From NCBI RefSeq assembly GCF_002608075.1, contig NZ_LAHA01000004.1:226444-290443 (forward strand): a stretch of DNA of 64,000 nucleotides, written 5' to 3'. Positions within the stretch are counted from its first letter, which is position 1; every line of letters begins with the position of its first letter. The translations under genes and the position numbers were made by a program. Source of the stretch: Nostoc linckia z4 (GTDB lineage Bacteria > Cyanobacteriota > Cyanobacteriia > Cyanobacteriales > Nostocaceae). The notes beneath the pieces were generated by a model. It was not told the DNA's origin, made no database searches, and saw nothing but the letters and a program-made list of their open reading frames with translations. Positions 37,181 to 45,803 of the stretch are shown piece after piece.

Positions 37181-37411
37181 TTAACTGTTGATATCGATCA
37201 GGTTTTGCTTGATCGCAGGCAGATGAAGTTTAATAATTCCGTCATCGCCTCCAGTGCGGAAGTAGTGAACCCCTTGCTTGTAAGTACCATTAGCAATTTT
37301 TCTTCTAATGGTTCTTGGGCTATATCCTTTCTTCAGTTCGGCATACGCCTCTTTTAGAGTCACTAAATCTTCGTCTTTTATGTCGTTGGGTTTCAACTTA
37401 ACTTTTGGCAT
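37181..37411 (-). CDS. Small helix-turn-helix protein, excisionase-like
   Basis: 76 residues from ATG 37411 (MPKVKLKPNDIKDEDLVTLK); a start 18 codons upstream would run through an operator-like dyad. The core EAYAELKKGYSPRTIRRKIA followed by NGTYKQGVHYFRTGGDDGII resembles winged-helix excisionase/MerR-type DNA readers that recognise short direct repeats. Size, basic charge and location near the integrase make a recombination directionality factor plausible. An 18-bp dyad lies just upstream of the start. Confidence 0.6.
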   Translation of the reverse strand: MPKVKLKPNDIKDEDLVTLKEAYAELKKGYSPRTIRRKIANGTYKQGVHYFRTGGDDGIIKLHLPAIKQNLIDINS

Positions 37412-37439
37412 AAAATGGCGCAAAACGCTTCTTTTAAAT

Positions 37440-37457
37440 TGTAACTTTAAAGTTGCA
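37440..37457. promoter_or_regulatory. Dyad operator candidate upstream of the HTH gene
   Basis: TGTAACTTTAAAGTTGCA is an 18-bp inverted repeat with one mismatched pair. It lies 29 bp before the ATG at 37411, a position suited to autoregulation. Confidence 0.5.
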
Positions 37458-37527
37458 ATTGACACTTAAAAGATTAACTATTTGGCTGGATAGTATTCAC
37501 GAAAATTTTCCTGGTTCTCTCTAAAAC

Positions 37528-37698
37528 CTAAATTGCAAATTTCTCTGTTTCTTGAAAAGAAAGGTGAGCAATTCTTTTATCTCCTGCTTTATCAAATTCT
37601 GGTTCTTTAACAAACCAAACATGAAATTGAGCAAAGTAAGAAACATGATTTGTACCCACTACTACCTCGCTAGCATGTGGAGCAATTACCCTAGTTCT
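37528..37698 (-). pseudogene. Conserved C-terminal coding fragment, copy 1 of 3
   Basis: Minus-strand frame encodes RTRVIAPHASEVVVGTNHVS, then YFAQFHVWFVKEPEFDKAGD and KRIAHLSFQETEKFAI with a stop. The same peptide end occurs at 42033 and 60270. Differences among the copies are mostly synonymous or conservative, showing that the source gene was under protein-level selection. There is no start, so each copy is a fragment of a gene carried with the cassette. The family is not recognised. Confidence 0.65.
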
Positions 37699-37749
37699 GG
37701 GCGATCGCTCTCACCAAGAGGATCTATTTTTACAGTCATTTAAGAATAC

Positions 37750-39060
37750 TTATTTTGAACTTAAAACCGGAGGGCGATCGCCAAAAATTGCCCCTCGCCG
37801 TTCTAGATCGCGTTTCATATCCTCTGTCAGTCCTATGCTGCCGTCAAATAAGGCATTTATGACAATAGTACTCTCTAGGATCGCATCGGTGAGGATAGCA
37901 CCGCAAAGGTTGGCACGGCTGAGGTTGGCACGGCTGAGGTTGGTACGGGTGAGGTTGGCACCAAGCATGGCAATGCTCAACTTGGCATTTCCAAACTTGA
38001 CATCGAGCAGATCCGCATCACTCAAATCGGCATCACTCAGGTCTGCATTACTCAGATCGGCACCGGCCAGCTTGGCACAACTCAGGTTGGCGAGGCTTAG
38101 GTTGGCGCCACCTAGCTTGGCGAGGCTTAGGTTGGCATCACCCAGGTTGGCAGCACTGAGGTCAGCATCCCTGAGGTTGGCAGCGAACAGATTGGCATCG
38201 CCCAGGTCGGCACCGCTCAGGTTGACACCGCTCAGGTTGACACCGCTCAGGTCGGCACCCCTTAGGTCGGCACGAATCAAGTTTTTAAGAATCCGAAAGA
38301 CATCACCCAAATTGCCACGAATTAGATTTTTAAAAATTAAATTAACGCGAAGTGGATTACCACGAAAAGCCAGTCTTTGACTTTGAGATCGCTTAACTGT
38401 ATCATCTGAAGTTTCAATAAGCGCAGCTTTTAATATTGCGATTTCACTTTCAGCAACATCACCAGCAATAGTAAATGCCAATCGGTTTTTATCGGAAGTG
38501 GAATTTGGGAGCGTTATAAACTCAACATTTTCTACAGAAATGCCCAACACATCTTCTAGTTGTCCCGATCTGAATAAATTTTCTAGTCGCTCAAGTCCTT
38601 CTTGAGAGCCTTCCAAAATCAGTTTGATGCTACCACGCTCAATGTCAACGATTGTTATAGAACTATCTTGAGATACTTTTTGTATAAGAGCAATGATCGC
38701 TTTGAGTTTTGCTATGTCCTCTGGGGAGACAGTACCAGCAATGGCAAATGCATAACTTTTTTTATCAGTTAACACCTGTGTAGTGCCGCTCGGCTCTTGA
38801 ATGATTTTATCTTTATCAGCTCCATTGAGTTGTTCTGATTCTGACTCAAGTTCTGCAATCTCATCCCACTCTAAACTCAGTTCTGTGCAGATGGTTTGAA
38901 ATAGGCGCATTTCAACAGGTCGTCTGGCAAAAAATTTGTTTACAATTGGTCGAGAACAGCCTGCCGCCCCTGCCAAGTATTCTTGTGTCCAACCTTTGAC
39001 CTTGATTGCTGCCTTAGCTTTTTCTACCCCTTGTTTCGATGCTTGGCATGACCTACCCAT
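37750..39060 (-). CDS. HTH-pentapeptide-repeat protein, cassette copy 1 (A1)
   Basis: 436 residues from ATG 39060, which has an AGG ribosome site 6-7 bases upstream. Domains: an XRE-like HTH (residues 1-70, GWTQEYLAGAAGCSRPIVNK); an alpha/beta segment (about 95-180) containing [20 protein letters not shown] and [20 protein letters not shown], partly repeated afterwards ([20 protein letters not shown]); then about 25 pentapeptide repeats (A(D/N)LSx) forming a beta-helix; and a tail [15 protein letters not shown]. The alpha/beta segment recalls the TRADD-N-like domain of NTPase conflict systems (inference). It lies downstream of the small TM gene and divergent from the NACHT gene. Likely a regulator or scaffold. 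Confidence 0.85.
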   Translation of the reverse strand: MGRSCQASKQGVEKAKAAIKVKGWTQEYLAGAAGCSRPIVNKFFARRPVEMRLFQTICTELSLEWDEIAELESESEQLNGADKDKIIQEPSGTTQVLTDKKSYAFAIAGTVSPEDIAKLKAIIALIQKVSQDSSITIVDIERGSIKLILEGSQEGLERLENLFRSGQLEDVLGISVENVEFITLPNSTSDKNRLAFTIAGDVAESEIAILKAALIETSDDTVKRSQSQRLAFRGNPLRVNLIFKNLIRGNLGDVFRILKNLIRADLRGADLSGVNLSGVNLSGADLGDANLFAANLRDADLSAANLGDANLSLAKLGGANLSLANLSCAKLAGADLSNADLSDADLSDADLLDVKFGNAKLSIAMLGANLTRTNLSRANLSRANLCGAILTDAILESTIVINALFDGSIGLTEDMKRDLERRGAIFGDRPPVLSSK

Positions 39061-39071
39061 CGTCAACCTGC

Positions 39072-39085
39072 CACAACTATTACAT
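39072..39085 (-). promoter_or_regulatory. Shared upstream motif of cassette genes A and C
   Basis: On the minus strand ATGTAATAGTTGTG lies 11 bp before the A1 start. ATGTAATAGTTATG lies 19 bp before the C1 start at 39597-39610 on the plus strand. The same is seen in the other cassettes. Both proteins share an HTH domain, so a common operator is suggested. Confidence 0.5.
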
Positions 39086-39118
39086 TAGTTTTATACGACT
39101 CCATGACACTTAGTGAAA

Positions 39119-39149
39119 GCGATCGCCACTTGTTAAAAATAGCGATCGC
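39119..39149. other. HIP1-HIP1 hairpin between A1 and B1
   Basis: GCGATCGC, a 15-base spacer (CACTTGTTAAAAATA), GCGATCGC. The equivalent at 57621-57651 has both arms changed in a compensating way. It lies just after the B1 stop on the minus strand and may be a terminator or RNA-processing structure. Confidence 0.55.
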
Positions 39150-39156
39150 ACTTCGA

Positions 39157-39483
39157 CTAAGACCCTGTATCGGAGCCTCTATTTATTCGTTGGATTTGCT
39201 CTTGCTGAGTTGTCACTGTGGTAGTGGGATTACTTTGCAAGTTAATCTGTGGTTGAACGACAGTTGTAGCAGGTCTTAACACCGGCACAGCAAACCCAAA
39301 AAACATTGCTGCTATTGCCACAATCGCAACATTATTACTGCTGTCTTTACTCACAGCGCTCACCAGGTTCTTCAGCAGTCTATGAAACTGCTGTTCTGTG
39401 GTGGCATTTACTACCCTCAAAAATGCTTCAGGAGCATTTAACTTATCATTAGAAGTGCGGGGTCTACGACGATTGAATTCCAT
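39157..39483 (-). CDS. Small one-TM protein, cassette copy 1 (B1)
   Basis: 108 residues from ATG 39483, selected because GAGGT lies 8 bases upstream and the third copy begins at the same residue. The N-terminal half is basic and polar (NRRRPRTSNDKLNAPEAFLR, then a helical LLKNLVSAVSKDSS segment); a single membrane helix follows (NVAIVAIAAMFFGFAVPVL); the tail is rich in Thr/Gln (TTTVTTQQEQ). Topology is probably N-in. Always found upstream of A on the minus strand and divergent from the NACHT gene. A membrane effector or anchor is plausible; the family is not recognised. Confidence 0.78.
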   Translation of the reverse strand: MEFNRRRPRTSNDKLNAPEAFLRVVNATTEQQFHRLLKNLVSAVSKDSSNNVAIVAIAAMFFGFAVPVLRPATTVVQPQINLQSNPTTTVTTQQEQIQRINRGSDTGS

Positions 39484-39511
39484 TGTTGTAACCTCGTGTT
39501 TTCGATGCTTA

Positions 39512-39534
39512 CCTGGATGTTCTCCAGGTTTTTT
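39512..39534 (+). terminator. Hairpin with T-run in the B1 leader
   Basis: CCTGGA-TGTTC-TCCAGG followed by TTTTTT. Read on the plus strand it is terminator-like; on the minus strand it lies in the leader of B1 about 30 bases before the ATG. Present in all three cassettes (58020-58036 and, inverted, 63703-63719). Confidence 0.55.
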
Positions 39535-39629
39535 CTTTCTTTTCTTAAGAATAAAAATTTCCAGCTCAACCTTGGTCAAAGTAGGCTGTTAGAGTTATGT
39601 AATAGTTATGTCAAAGTTGACTCACAGCT

Positions 39630-41948
39630 ATGACGCGATCCCTTAGAGCATCGAAAACAGGGTTAGAAAAAGCTAATAAAGCATTTAAACTCAAAGGTTG
39701 GACACAGGAACGTCTAGCAGGGGCGGCAGGTTGTACTCGACAAACCATCAACAAATTCTTGAAAGGACAACCTGTTGATAATGGTAAATTTGAAGCCATC
39801 TGCACAGAACTGGGTTTAGAGTGGGGTGAGATTGCAGAACTAGAAGCGGGGGAAGAACAAGCAGTCAAAACCCGTAGTATTAATGAACTGGTGCAACAGG
39901 TACGAGAAAAGATAAAACCCTATATTCAAGAGTGCTGCGGTACTATGCGTGTGCTGGATATGACCCAGCCCATTGAGTTGAATGACATTTACACTGATGT
40001 CAATATTTTGGAGCAAATCACTGGACGCAGACGGTTAGAGATTGCAGAACTGCTACAAAACTGCGATCCAGAAAAATTCGACCGCTTTGGACTTAGCGAC
40101 ATAACCCAGGAGCGAGTACCAGGAATTCAAGCAGTGCAAGAGCACAGCAAGTTGATGGTGTTGGGTAAACCTGGAGCAGGAAAGACAACATTTTTAAAGC
40201 ATCTGGCAATACAATGCATTGAGGGGAAATTTCAGAGCGATCGCTTCCCAATTTTTATTAGCCTCAAGGATTTTGCAGAAGCGACTCAAAAGCCAGACAT
40301 TCTTCAGCATATTTCTCAGCAATTATCAGAGTGCGATGTAGTAGACGCTGGTGTAAAACTAATTCAACTATTAAAACAGGGCAAAGCGTTAGTTTTACTG
40401 GATGGGTTGGATGAAGTTCGAGAAGAAGACGATAGCCGAGTCATTAGACAAATTAGAGAGTTCACTCAGCAGTATCGCGAAAATCAAATTGTTGTGACTT
40501 GCCGAATTGCGGCTAGAGAATACATCTTTAAGAGCTTTGTTGAAGTTGAAGTGGCAGATTTTGCCGACCAACAGATTAAAACTTTCGTCCATCAATGGTT
40601 TAAGCGCAAGAAACCAAGCAAAGCAGAAAAGTTTATTCAAAAACTCCAAGAAGACAAGTCAATTAAAGAACTAGCAACTAATCCACTACTTCTCACATTG
40701 CTCTGCTTAGTCTTTGAAGAAAAAGGAAAGTTTAAGTCTAATCGCTCTGAACTATATGAAGAGGGAATTGAGTTACTGCTAGAAAAGTGGGATAATAGCC
40801 GCGATATTGAACGCGAACAGATTTACAAGAACTTATCGACCAGGCGCAAGGAAGATTTATTAAGTAAAATTGCACTGACTACTTTTGAGTCTGGAGATTA
40901 TTTCTTTAAGTCTAGAAATGCTCAAGAGTTAATTTCAGATTATATTTACAATTTGCCTGATGCCCAAACTGAGCCGAAAGCGCTGCTGTTAGATAGCAAA
41001 AAAGTTTTGAAGTCGATAGAAGCACAGCATGGGCTATTGGTAGAACGGGCAAAGGGTATTTATTCATTTTCTCATCTGACATTTCATGAGTTTTTCACTG
41101 CTAGAAATTTTGCCTTAAGCCGTAATCCTCAACAGAGATTTCCGCAGCTAGTTAGTTACACCATAGAAAAGCGCTGGCGAGAAGTTTTTTTGTTAACGAT
41201 AGGAATATTACCCGATGCTGACGACCTATTGCAGTTGATGAAACAGCGGATTGATGAATTTTTAGCAACTCATGAAAAATTACAGCAGTTTCTTGCTCGG
41301 GTTGAAGAAAAATCTTGTTCTGTCAAAGCACCATACAAACCTGTTGCTGTCCGAGCCTTCTACCTGTGTTTCTTACTCCTCCTCAACCTCTACCTTAACA
41401 ACGGCGTTAGCTACTCTGTTGATTTCTCTCCCTTCCAAACCCTCGACCTCTACCGAATTTTCAACTTTCAGTTCTCTCGAACTGGAAACTTAGACATTGA
41501 CTTTGACCTCTCCCTCTCCTTCTCCCTCTACCTCTCCCTCTCTTTCTCTCAAACTGAAATCCCCAACATGGATATCTCCAGAATCCTCGGACTCGACCTC
41601 GACCTCGACCTGGAATTAAAGTATAAGCTTCAACAACTTAAAGACCAACTGCCCTACCTTGATAATAAACTACCAAGCCAACTGCCCAACGTTGATAAAG
41701 AAGCATTCAAGTATTGGTGGCAGGAAAAAGGTCAAGCTTGGGCTAAACAACTTAGAGCATTAATAATTGAACATCGGAATATTGGCCATGACTGGCAGTT
41801 TAGCAACGAACAAAAAGAGCTATTGAAGCAGTACTACAACGCTAATAAGCTACTAGTTGATTGCCTCAACAGTGAGTGTTACGTCAGCCGAGAAGTGCGA
41901 CAGCACATTGAAGATACATTGTTGTTGCCAGTTAAAACTAGCCCCTAA
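39630..41948 (+). CDS. HTH-NACHT NTPase, cassette copy 1 (C1)
   Basis: 772 residues. The N-terminal XRE-like HTH (MTRSLRASKTGLEKANKAFK, GWTQERLAGAAGCTRQTINK) is homologous to that of A1. The NACHT module has Walker A VLGKPGAGKTTF (about residue 176-187), Walker B VLLDGLDEVREED (about 255-267), an RIAAREY sensor region and the TNPLLLTLLC helix. After it come winged-helix/helical parts (SIEAQHGLLVERAKGIYSFS, HLTFHEFF). Residues about 585-690 are unusual: a hydrophobic LSLSFSLYLSLSFS run and DLDLDLDLEL. The last 60 residues (QYYNANKLLVDCLNSECYVS, REVRQHIEDTLLLPV) match the helical C-terminal domain (NCH2-type) of cyanobacterial NACHT conflict proteins. Bacterial NACHT proteins are known anti-phage NLR-like switches. 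Confidence 0.9.
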   Translation: MTRSLRASKTGLEKANKAFKLKGWTQERLAGAAGCTRQTINKFLKGQPVDNGKFEAICTELGLEWGEIAELEAGEEQAVKTRSINELVQQVREKIKPYIQECCGTMRVLDMTQPIELNDIYTDVNILEQITGRRRLEIAELLQNCDPEKFDRFGLSDITQERVPGIQAVQEHSKLMVLGKPGAGKTTFLKHLAIQCIEGKFQSDRFPIFISLKDFAEATQKPDILQHISQQLSECDVVDAGVKLIQLLKQGKALVLLDGLDEVREEDDSRVIRQIREFTQQYRENQIVVTCRIAAREYIFKSFVEVEVADFADQQIKTFVHQWFKRKKPSKAEKFIQKLQEDKSIKELATNPLLLTLLCLVFEEKGKFKSNRSELYEEGIELLLEKWDNSRDIEREQIYKNLSTRRKEDLLSKIALTTFESGDYFFKSRNAQELISDYIYNLPDAQTEPKALLLDSKKVLKSIEAQHGLLVERAKGIYSFSHLTFHEFFTARNFALSRNPQQRFPQLVSYTIEKRWREVFLLTIGILPDADDLLQLMKQRIDEFLATHEKLQQFLARVEEKSCSVKAPYKPVAVRAFYLCFLLLLNLYLNNGVSYSVDFSPFQTLDLYRIFNFQFSRTGNLDIDFDLSLSFSLYLSLSFSQTEIPNMDISRILGLDLDLDLELKYKLQQLKDQLPYLDNKLPSQLPNVDKEAFKYWWQEKGQAWAKQLRALIIEHRNIGHDWQFSNEQKELLKQYYNANKLLVDCLNSECYVSREVRQHIEDTLLLPVKTSP

Positions 41949-42032
41949 CAGCGCACCCTAACTGCTGAACGAGTCATAGTAGAACTAAATAATCTGTTCT
42001 TTGACACTTCAGGAAAATTTTCCTGGTTCTCC

Positions 42033-42200
42033 TTAAACCGCAAATTTCTCTGTCTCCTGAAAAGAAAGATGAGCAATTCGCTTATCTCCCGCCTTATCAA
42101 ATTCCGGTTCTTTAACAAACCAAACATGAAATTGAGCATAGTAGGAAACATGACTTGCAACTACCATCACCTCGCTAGTACCGGGAGCAATTACCCACTG
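42033..42200 (-). pseudogene. Conserved C-terminal coding fragment, copy 2 of 3
   Basis: Minus-strand frame QWVIAPGTSEVMVVASHVSY, then YAQFHVWFVKEPEFDKAGDK and RIAHLSFQETEKFAV plus stop. Same peptide as at 37528 and 60270, with mainly third-position changes. It directly follows the NACHT gene (convergent). No start codon context; a relic. Confidence 0.65.
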
Positions 42201-42258
42201 CGGAAATACGAGCAGCGTAGTTGTTCACAATTTGCTTTGGCAGGGTCATATTTAAAAA

Positions 42259-44322
42259 TTATGGTATGGGTATACCCGATAGTCTCAGCGCTATCTTGAA
42301 AACTTCTTTTGCGGCTTCACTTACAGTTGTTTTAGCGGCGGTATCACTTAATGATTGTCCCCATTTAACCAACTTGCCTAAAACTGTGGGGTCATTATCA
42401 GCTTTCGTTGCCAAGTCCTGAGCAGCTTGTTGTTGGGCTTGCTCTTGGCTATATCCTTGAGTTTGCAGTTGAGTCAAAAGCTGTTGAATATCTGCGGCAG
42501 CTTCAGTAAGGTTTTGTTTTGACGAATAATCAATATTTGATGAGTAGTCATTTAAAGTTCCGCCTATCGTAGTGCCTTCATCTCCTGAAAAACCACCACC
42601 AAATTTTGGATTATTAAGGTTATACTTGGATGCTTCTGACATTGTATTTTCTTGATTGTTATAGGTTTCTGCATTAACGCTATGTTTTTCAATAGCTGTT
42701 TTTAGAGCTATTTCAATTTTTTTGTCTAATAAACTAATTGTGTTATCTTTTTCTTTTAGTAATTCTAATAAAGATTCTGGTGGTAAAGATATAAGAGTGT
42801 CGTAACTCTTAAAATATTCAGCATGTAATTCCGAGTGATTAGCGGTTGTTGCTGTTTGAGCTTTGATTAAAAGTTTATTTTTATTAACTCCACGTTTTTC
42901 TGCTGCTACAGGTTGAATTTCTGCTTCTGGATTATCTTCGATTAACTGGTTTAAAGCGATTTGGATTGCACGAAAATTAACTTCTGTGTTGTGGTACAGG
43001 TCTAGAGTTTTGACAATGGGAGCAATATACTCTGTAAATTCACCTTCTTCAAAGTTTTTATTCCAATCATCTGGTTTACGGCAGCGATTTGGGTTGTTTT
43101 TTGTTTCTAATCGCATGAAGATGTAATCACACTTCACCTCATTGAGTTTAGTTTCACCAGTAATACCCCAGTCCTCTATAGTTGCTCCAGTGAGAATAGC
43201 ACCTGTAAAGTCAGTAGCATCTAGCTGTGTTTGCACCAGCTTTACTCTAGATAAATCGGCATCTTGTAAATTCGCTTCACTGAGGTCAGCGCCAATAAAG
43301 CTGGCATCTGCTAGGTTTGCTGCTTGTAAGTTTATACCCCGCAGTTTTTGACCGTCAAAGTTTTTGTCTTGTCCCTGTTTCGTAACTACCCACTCCTGGA
43401 CTTTGGGATTATTTAAATAGCTTTCTCCAACTCTAGCTAGGTTAAGTTGTTGTGAATGATAAAAGCGAGTCTGAGTCAGATTAGCTTTGACGAAATTAGT
43501 GTTTTTAAGTGTTGCCTTATTAAAATTGACACCTGATAAATTAGCAGTGTAAAAGCTAGTTCCACGCCAAGCAGCAACAGTAAGAGCAATATTGCGAATA
43601 AAGGTTTGCTTATTATTTCCGGCTAATGCATACCAACCAACATAAACAGCTATTCCTGTTCCTATTCCTGAAACTAACGCTGCTATCGGCATTGCTCCTG
43701 CTACTGCCTTTCCTCCTACCGCTACTCCCGCCATCGCAATGGATATTGCTACTCCCCCTACTGCTACCTGTAGCAATGATCCTGCCGCTACTCCTGCTAC
43801 TGCCACGGCTATTGCTGCTGACCCTGCTACTATCCCTCCTCCTGCTATTATCCCTGCCGCTGATCCTGCCAATGATACTGCCTCAGGTTGTGGCACTCCC
43901 ATTACTATTGCCACTACCCCTACCATTGCTGCTACTATTGCCGCTGACACTGCCAAAATTCCTAAAGCTACTACTAAATCTTGATAGAAAGTCAGGATAA
44001 AGAAGACTGGCAATACTATTAAGCTAATTATGCAAGTGAACAAACTGGCGATGTTACTATTTCGTAGAAGATTTCCAATTAAAACACCACCGATTGCTCC
44101 TGTCCATCCTGAGACTACAGATAGCAGTAATGAAAATAAAACTAACACAATCACCCATCGACGTTGTAGTCCTGCTTGAGCATAACTAAAGTTTGCATTC
44201 CTCAAATTAGAACCAGTAAAATCTGCGCTTCGGATATCTGTACCACTAAAATTTGCACCCTCAAGATTTTGATTTTTGAAAGAACGACCTCTGAGATTTT
44301 GACGGGAGAAGTCCTGGGGCAT
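42259..44322 (-). CDS. Membrane pentapeptide-repeat protein
   Basis: 687 residues. It begins with pentapeptide repeats (LRGRSFKNQNLEGANFSGTD), then a large Gly/Ala/Val-rich membrane region (about residues 50-235) with several helices (WVIVLVLFSLLLSVVSG; LIVLPVFFILTF; a long AGSAAGIIAGGGIVAGSAA tract), then a second pentapeptide block (about 265-390) and a soluble C-terminus with VNFRAIQIALNQLIED and a helical tail (AAADIQQLLTQLQTQG). No HTH. The family occurs in Nostoc, without a known role. It lies next to cassette 1 but lacks its conserved tail, so it is probably a separate gene. TM segments with pentapeptide helices suggest a membrane scaffold. Confidence 0.82.
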   Translation of the reverse strand: MPQDFSRQNLRGRSFKNQNLEGANFSGTDIRSADFTGSNLRNANFSYAQAGLQRRWVIVLVLFSLLLSVVSGWTGAIGGVLIGNLLRNSNIASLFTCIISLIVLPVFFILTFYQDLVVALGILAVSAAIVAAMVGVVAIVMGVPQPEAVSLAGSAAGIIAGGGIVAGSAAIAVAVAGVAAGSLLQVAVGGVAISIAMAGVAVGGKAVAGAMPIAALVSGIGTGIAVYVGWYALAGNNKQTFIRNIALTVAAWRGTSFYTANLSGVNFNKATLKNTNFVKANLTQTRFYHSQQLNLARVGESYLNNPKVQEWVVTKQGQDKNFDGQKLRGINLQAANLADASFIGADLSEANLQDADLSRVKLVQTQLDATDFTGAILTGATIEDWGITGETKLNEVKCDYIFMRLETKNNPNRCRKPDDWNKNFEEGEFTEYIAPIVKTLDLYHNTEVNFRAIQIALNQLIEDNPEAEIQPVAAEKRGVNKNKLLIKAQTATTANHSELHAEYFKSYDTLISLPPESLLELLKEKDNTISLLDKKIEIALKTAIEKHSVNAETYNNQENTMSEASKYNLNNPKFGGGFSGDEGTTIGGTLNDYSSNIDYSSKQNLTEAAADIQQLLTQLQTQGYSQEQAQQQAAQDLATKADNDPTVLGKLVKWGQSLSDTAAKTTVSEAAKEVFKIALRLSGIPIP

Positions 44323-44621
44323 GGCTATGCACTGTATACAAATTTCTTTGTGGATACAGCAGATATATCATGAATAATTCCGGATTTTTAAGGGTTTAAG
44401 TTAATTTTATATTTTTAACTTTAAAATTTCATGGAAATTGCAAGTCATAAACATCATAATCAATCCCTAGTGTGACAGATGATAATCTGATTCTGTAAGT
44501 CGGAAGTATCAAATATCAGTGACACCAAATAACCATTGAAAGCCCAGAGAAGTCCTGACACTACCGATAATAAGAACGGGGTAATAACTAAACTAATTGC
44601 CCTTGTTGTGTGAAAATATAG

Positions 44622-45803
44622 TTACCAAAGTTTTTGCGATGCCATTCGTTTAATTTGAATCGCCAGCACCGGGTCATTTTGGCATTCTTGCAAGAATTCG
44701 TCAGGTGGACATTCACCAATCAACGCATAGGATTTAAGTCGATTGAGTCGCTCTTGTCGCAATTTAGAATTTTGACTAAAATCTTGCGGGACTGTGGAGT
44801 AATCTGATAAATTGATACCCCACTGCGGATTATTCGTAATTATGCCCATGAGTGAACGCGCATGAGGTGTTTTCATCAGGACTGCGATCGCCTCAATAGA
44901 TGGGCAAATCCGAAGGTTTGCACTGTCTAAAATATTAAATATCTCGGCGTTTGTTAGGGTTTGTAAAGGCGGCACGGATGGCGCGGCGGAAGCTTCGCCT
45001 TCATGACAATCTCTCGGTTCAACACCACAAGAGAGGTTTTCAGCCAACAACGAAGCGGGATTACTCTGTACAGCATCTACAAGCGTTAGCGTCGTGCAGT
45101 CCATCGCCACAGGCGATTCAACTTCCTTTTCTTTCACGCCCTCGACACTCTGAGGCGACGCGCCCCCAAAGGGCGCGTGAGCCGTCTCCTCACTTTGAGA
45201 GATTTTGTTTGGCGTGGAAGAGACACACCTCAAGAACTCTTTTGAAGAGTTCTTGAGGTGTTCTTGAAAAGTTCCTGAGAGGTTTTGGAACGCTTGCTCA
45301 GTAATGATTTCAAGTTCCACCCCGGCACTGTCATTGCCGCCCTCGGCTCTAAGAGTGCCGATAGGGGTGTTATCAATTCCGATTGCGGTATTACCATTGC
45401 CTTCGTTTGCACTGTCATTGCCGACCCCGGCTAGAAAATTATCACCTTGCTTCCAGTAAACAGTCCTTGAACCATGAAGGTTAATCACCATAGTCTCGTA
45501 ATGCTGTTTACCTTCCAGCACTCTGGTTTCTGTCTTAAAATCAAACAGTCCAGCATCTCTGAGAACTTTCTTTGCACCTCTTAGATTGCGATCGCGCAAT
45601 TTTGTGGTGAGTGGCATCCAGCGAGAACCATACGGGTCTGATTTCCAACACTCCGAAAAAAGGCGTAGTACTGTCGGAGATTGATTTAGTGCCCAGTCAA
45701 GATCAGCCGTTGGGATTGTCATGTGGGAGCGAGTACGCGCCTTACTGCTTTGATCGCGCTTTGTAGATTTATCTACAACTGGCTTAGTTCTAGTCTTTGT
45801 CAT
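44622..45803 (-). CDS. Hypothetical protein with winged-helix-like N-terminus
   Basis: 393 residues, starting at ATG 45803 that overlaps the preceding gene's stop (ATGA). The N-terminal 100 residues (DLDWALNQSPTVLRLFSECW, PLTTKLRDRNLRGAKKVLRD) look like a winged helix of the type used by plasmid or phage replication proteins. The middle is low-complexity and includes a perfect inverted repeat in its DNA (45228-45258) and a REP-like palindrome (45162-45180). The C-terminus is helical (RQERLNRLKSYALIGECPPD). It may be a replication or regulatory protein of the island; not recognised with certainty. Confidence 0.6.
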   Translation of the reverse strand: MTKTRTKPVVDKSTKRDQSSKARTRSHMTIPTADLDWALNQSPTVLRLFSECWKSDPYGSRWMPLTTKLRDRNLRGAKKVLRDAGLFDFKTETRVLEGKQHYETMVINLHGSRTVYWKQGDNFLAGVGNDSANEGNGNTAIGIDNTPIGTLRAEGGNDSAGVELEIITEQAFQNLSGTFQEHLKNSSKEFLRCVSSTPNKISQSEETAHAPFGGASPQSVEGVKEKEVESPVAMDCTTLTLVDAVQSNPASLLAENLSCGVEPRDCHEGEASAAPSVPPLQTLTNAEIFNILDSANLRICPSIEAIAVLMKTPHARSLMGIITNNPQWGINLSDYSTVPQDFSQNSKLRQERLNRLKSYALIGECPPDEFLQECQNDPVLAIQIKRMASQKLW

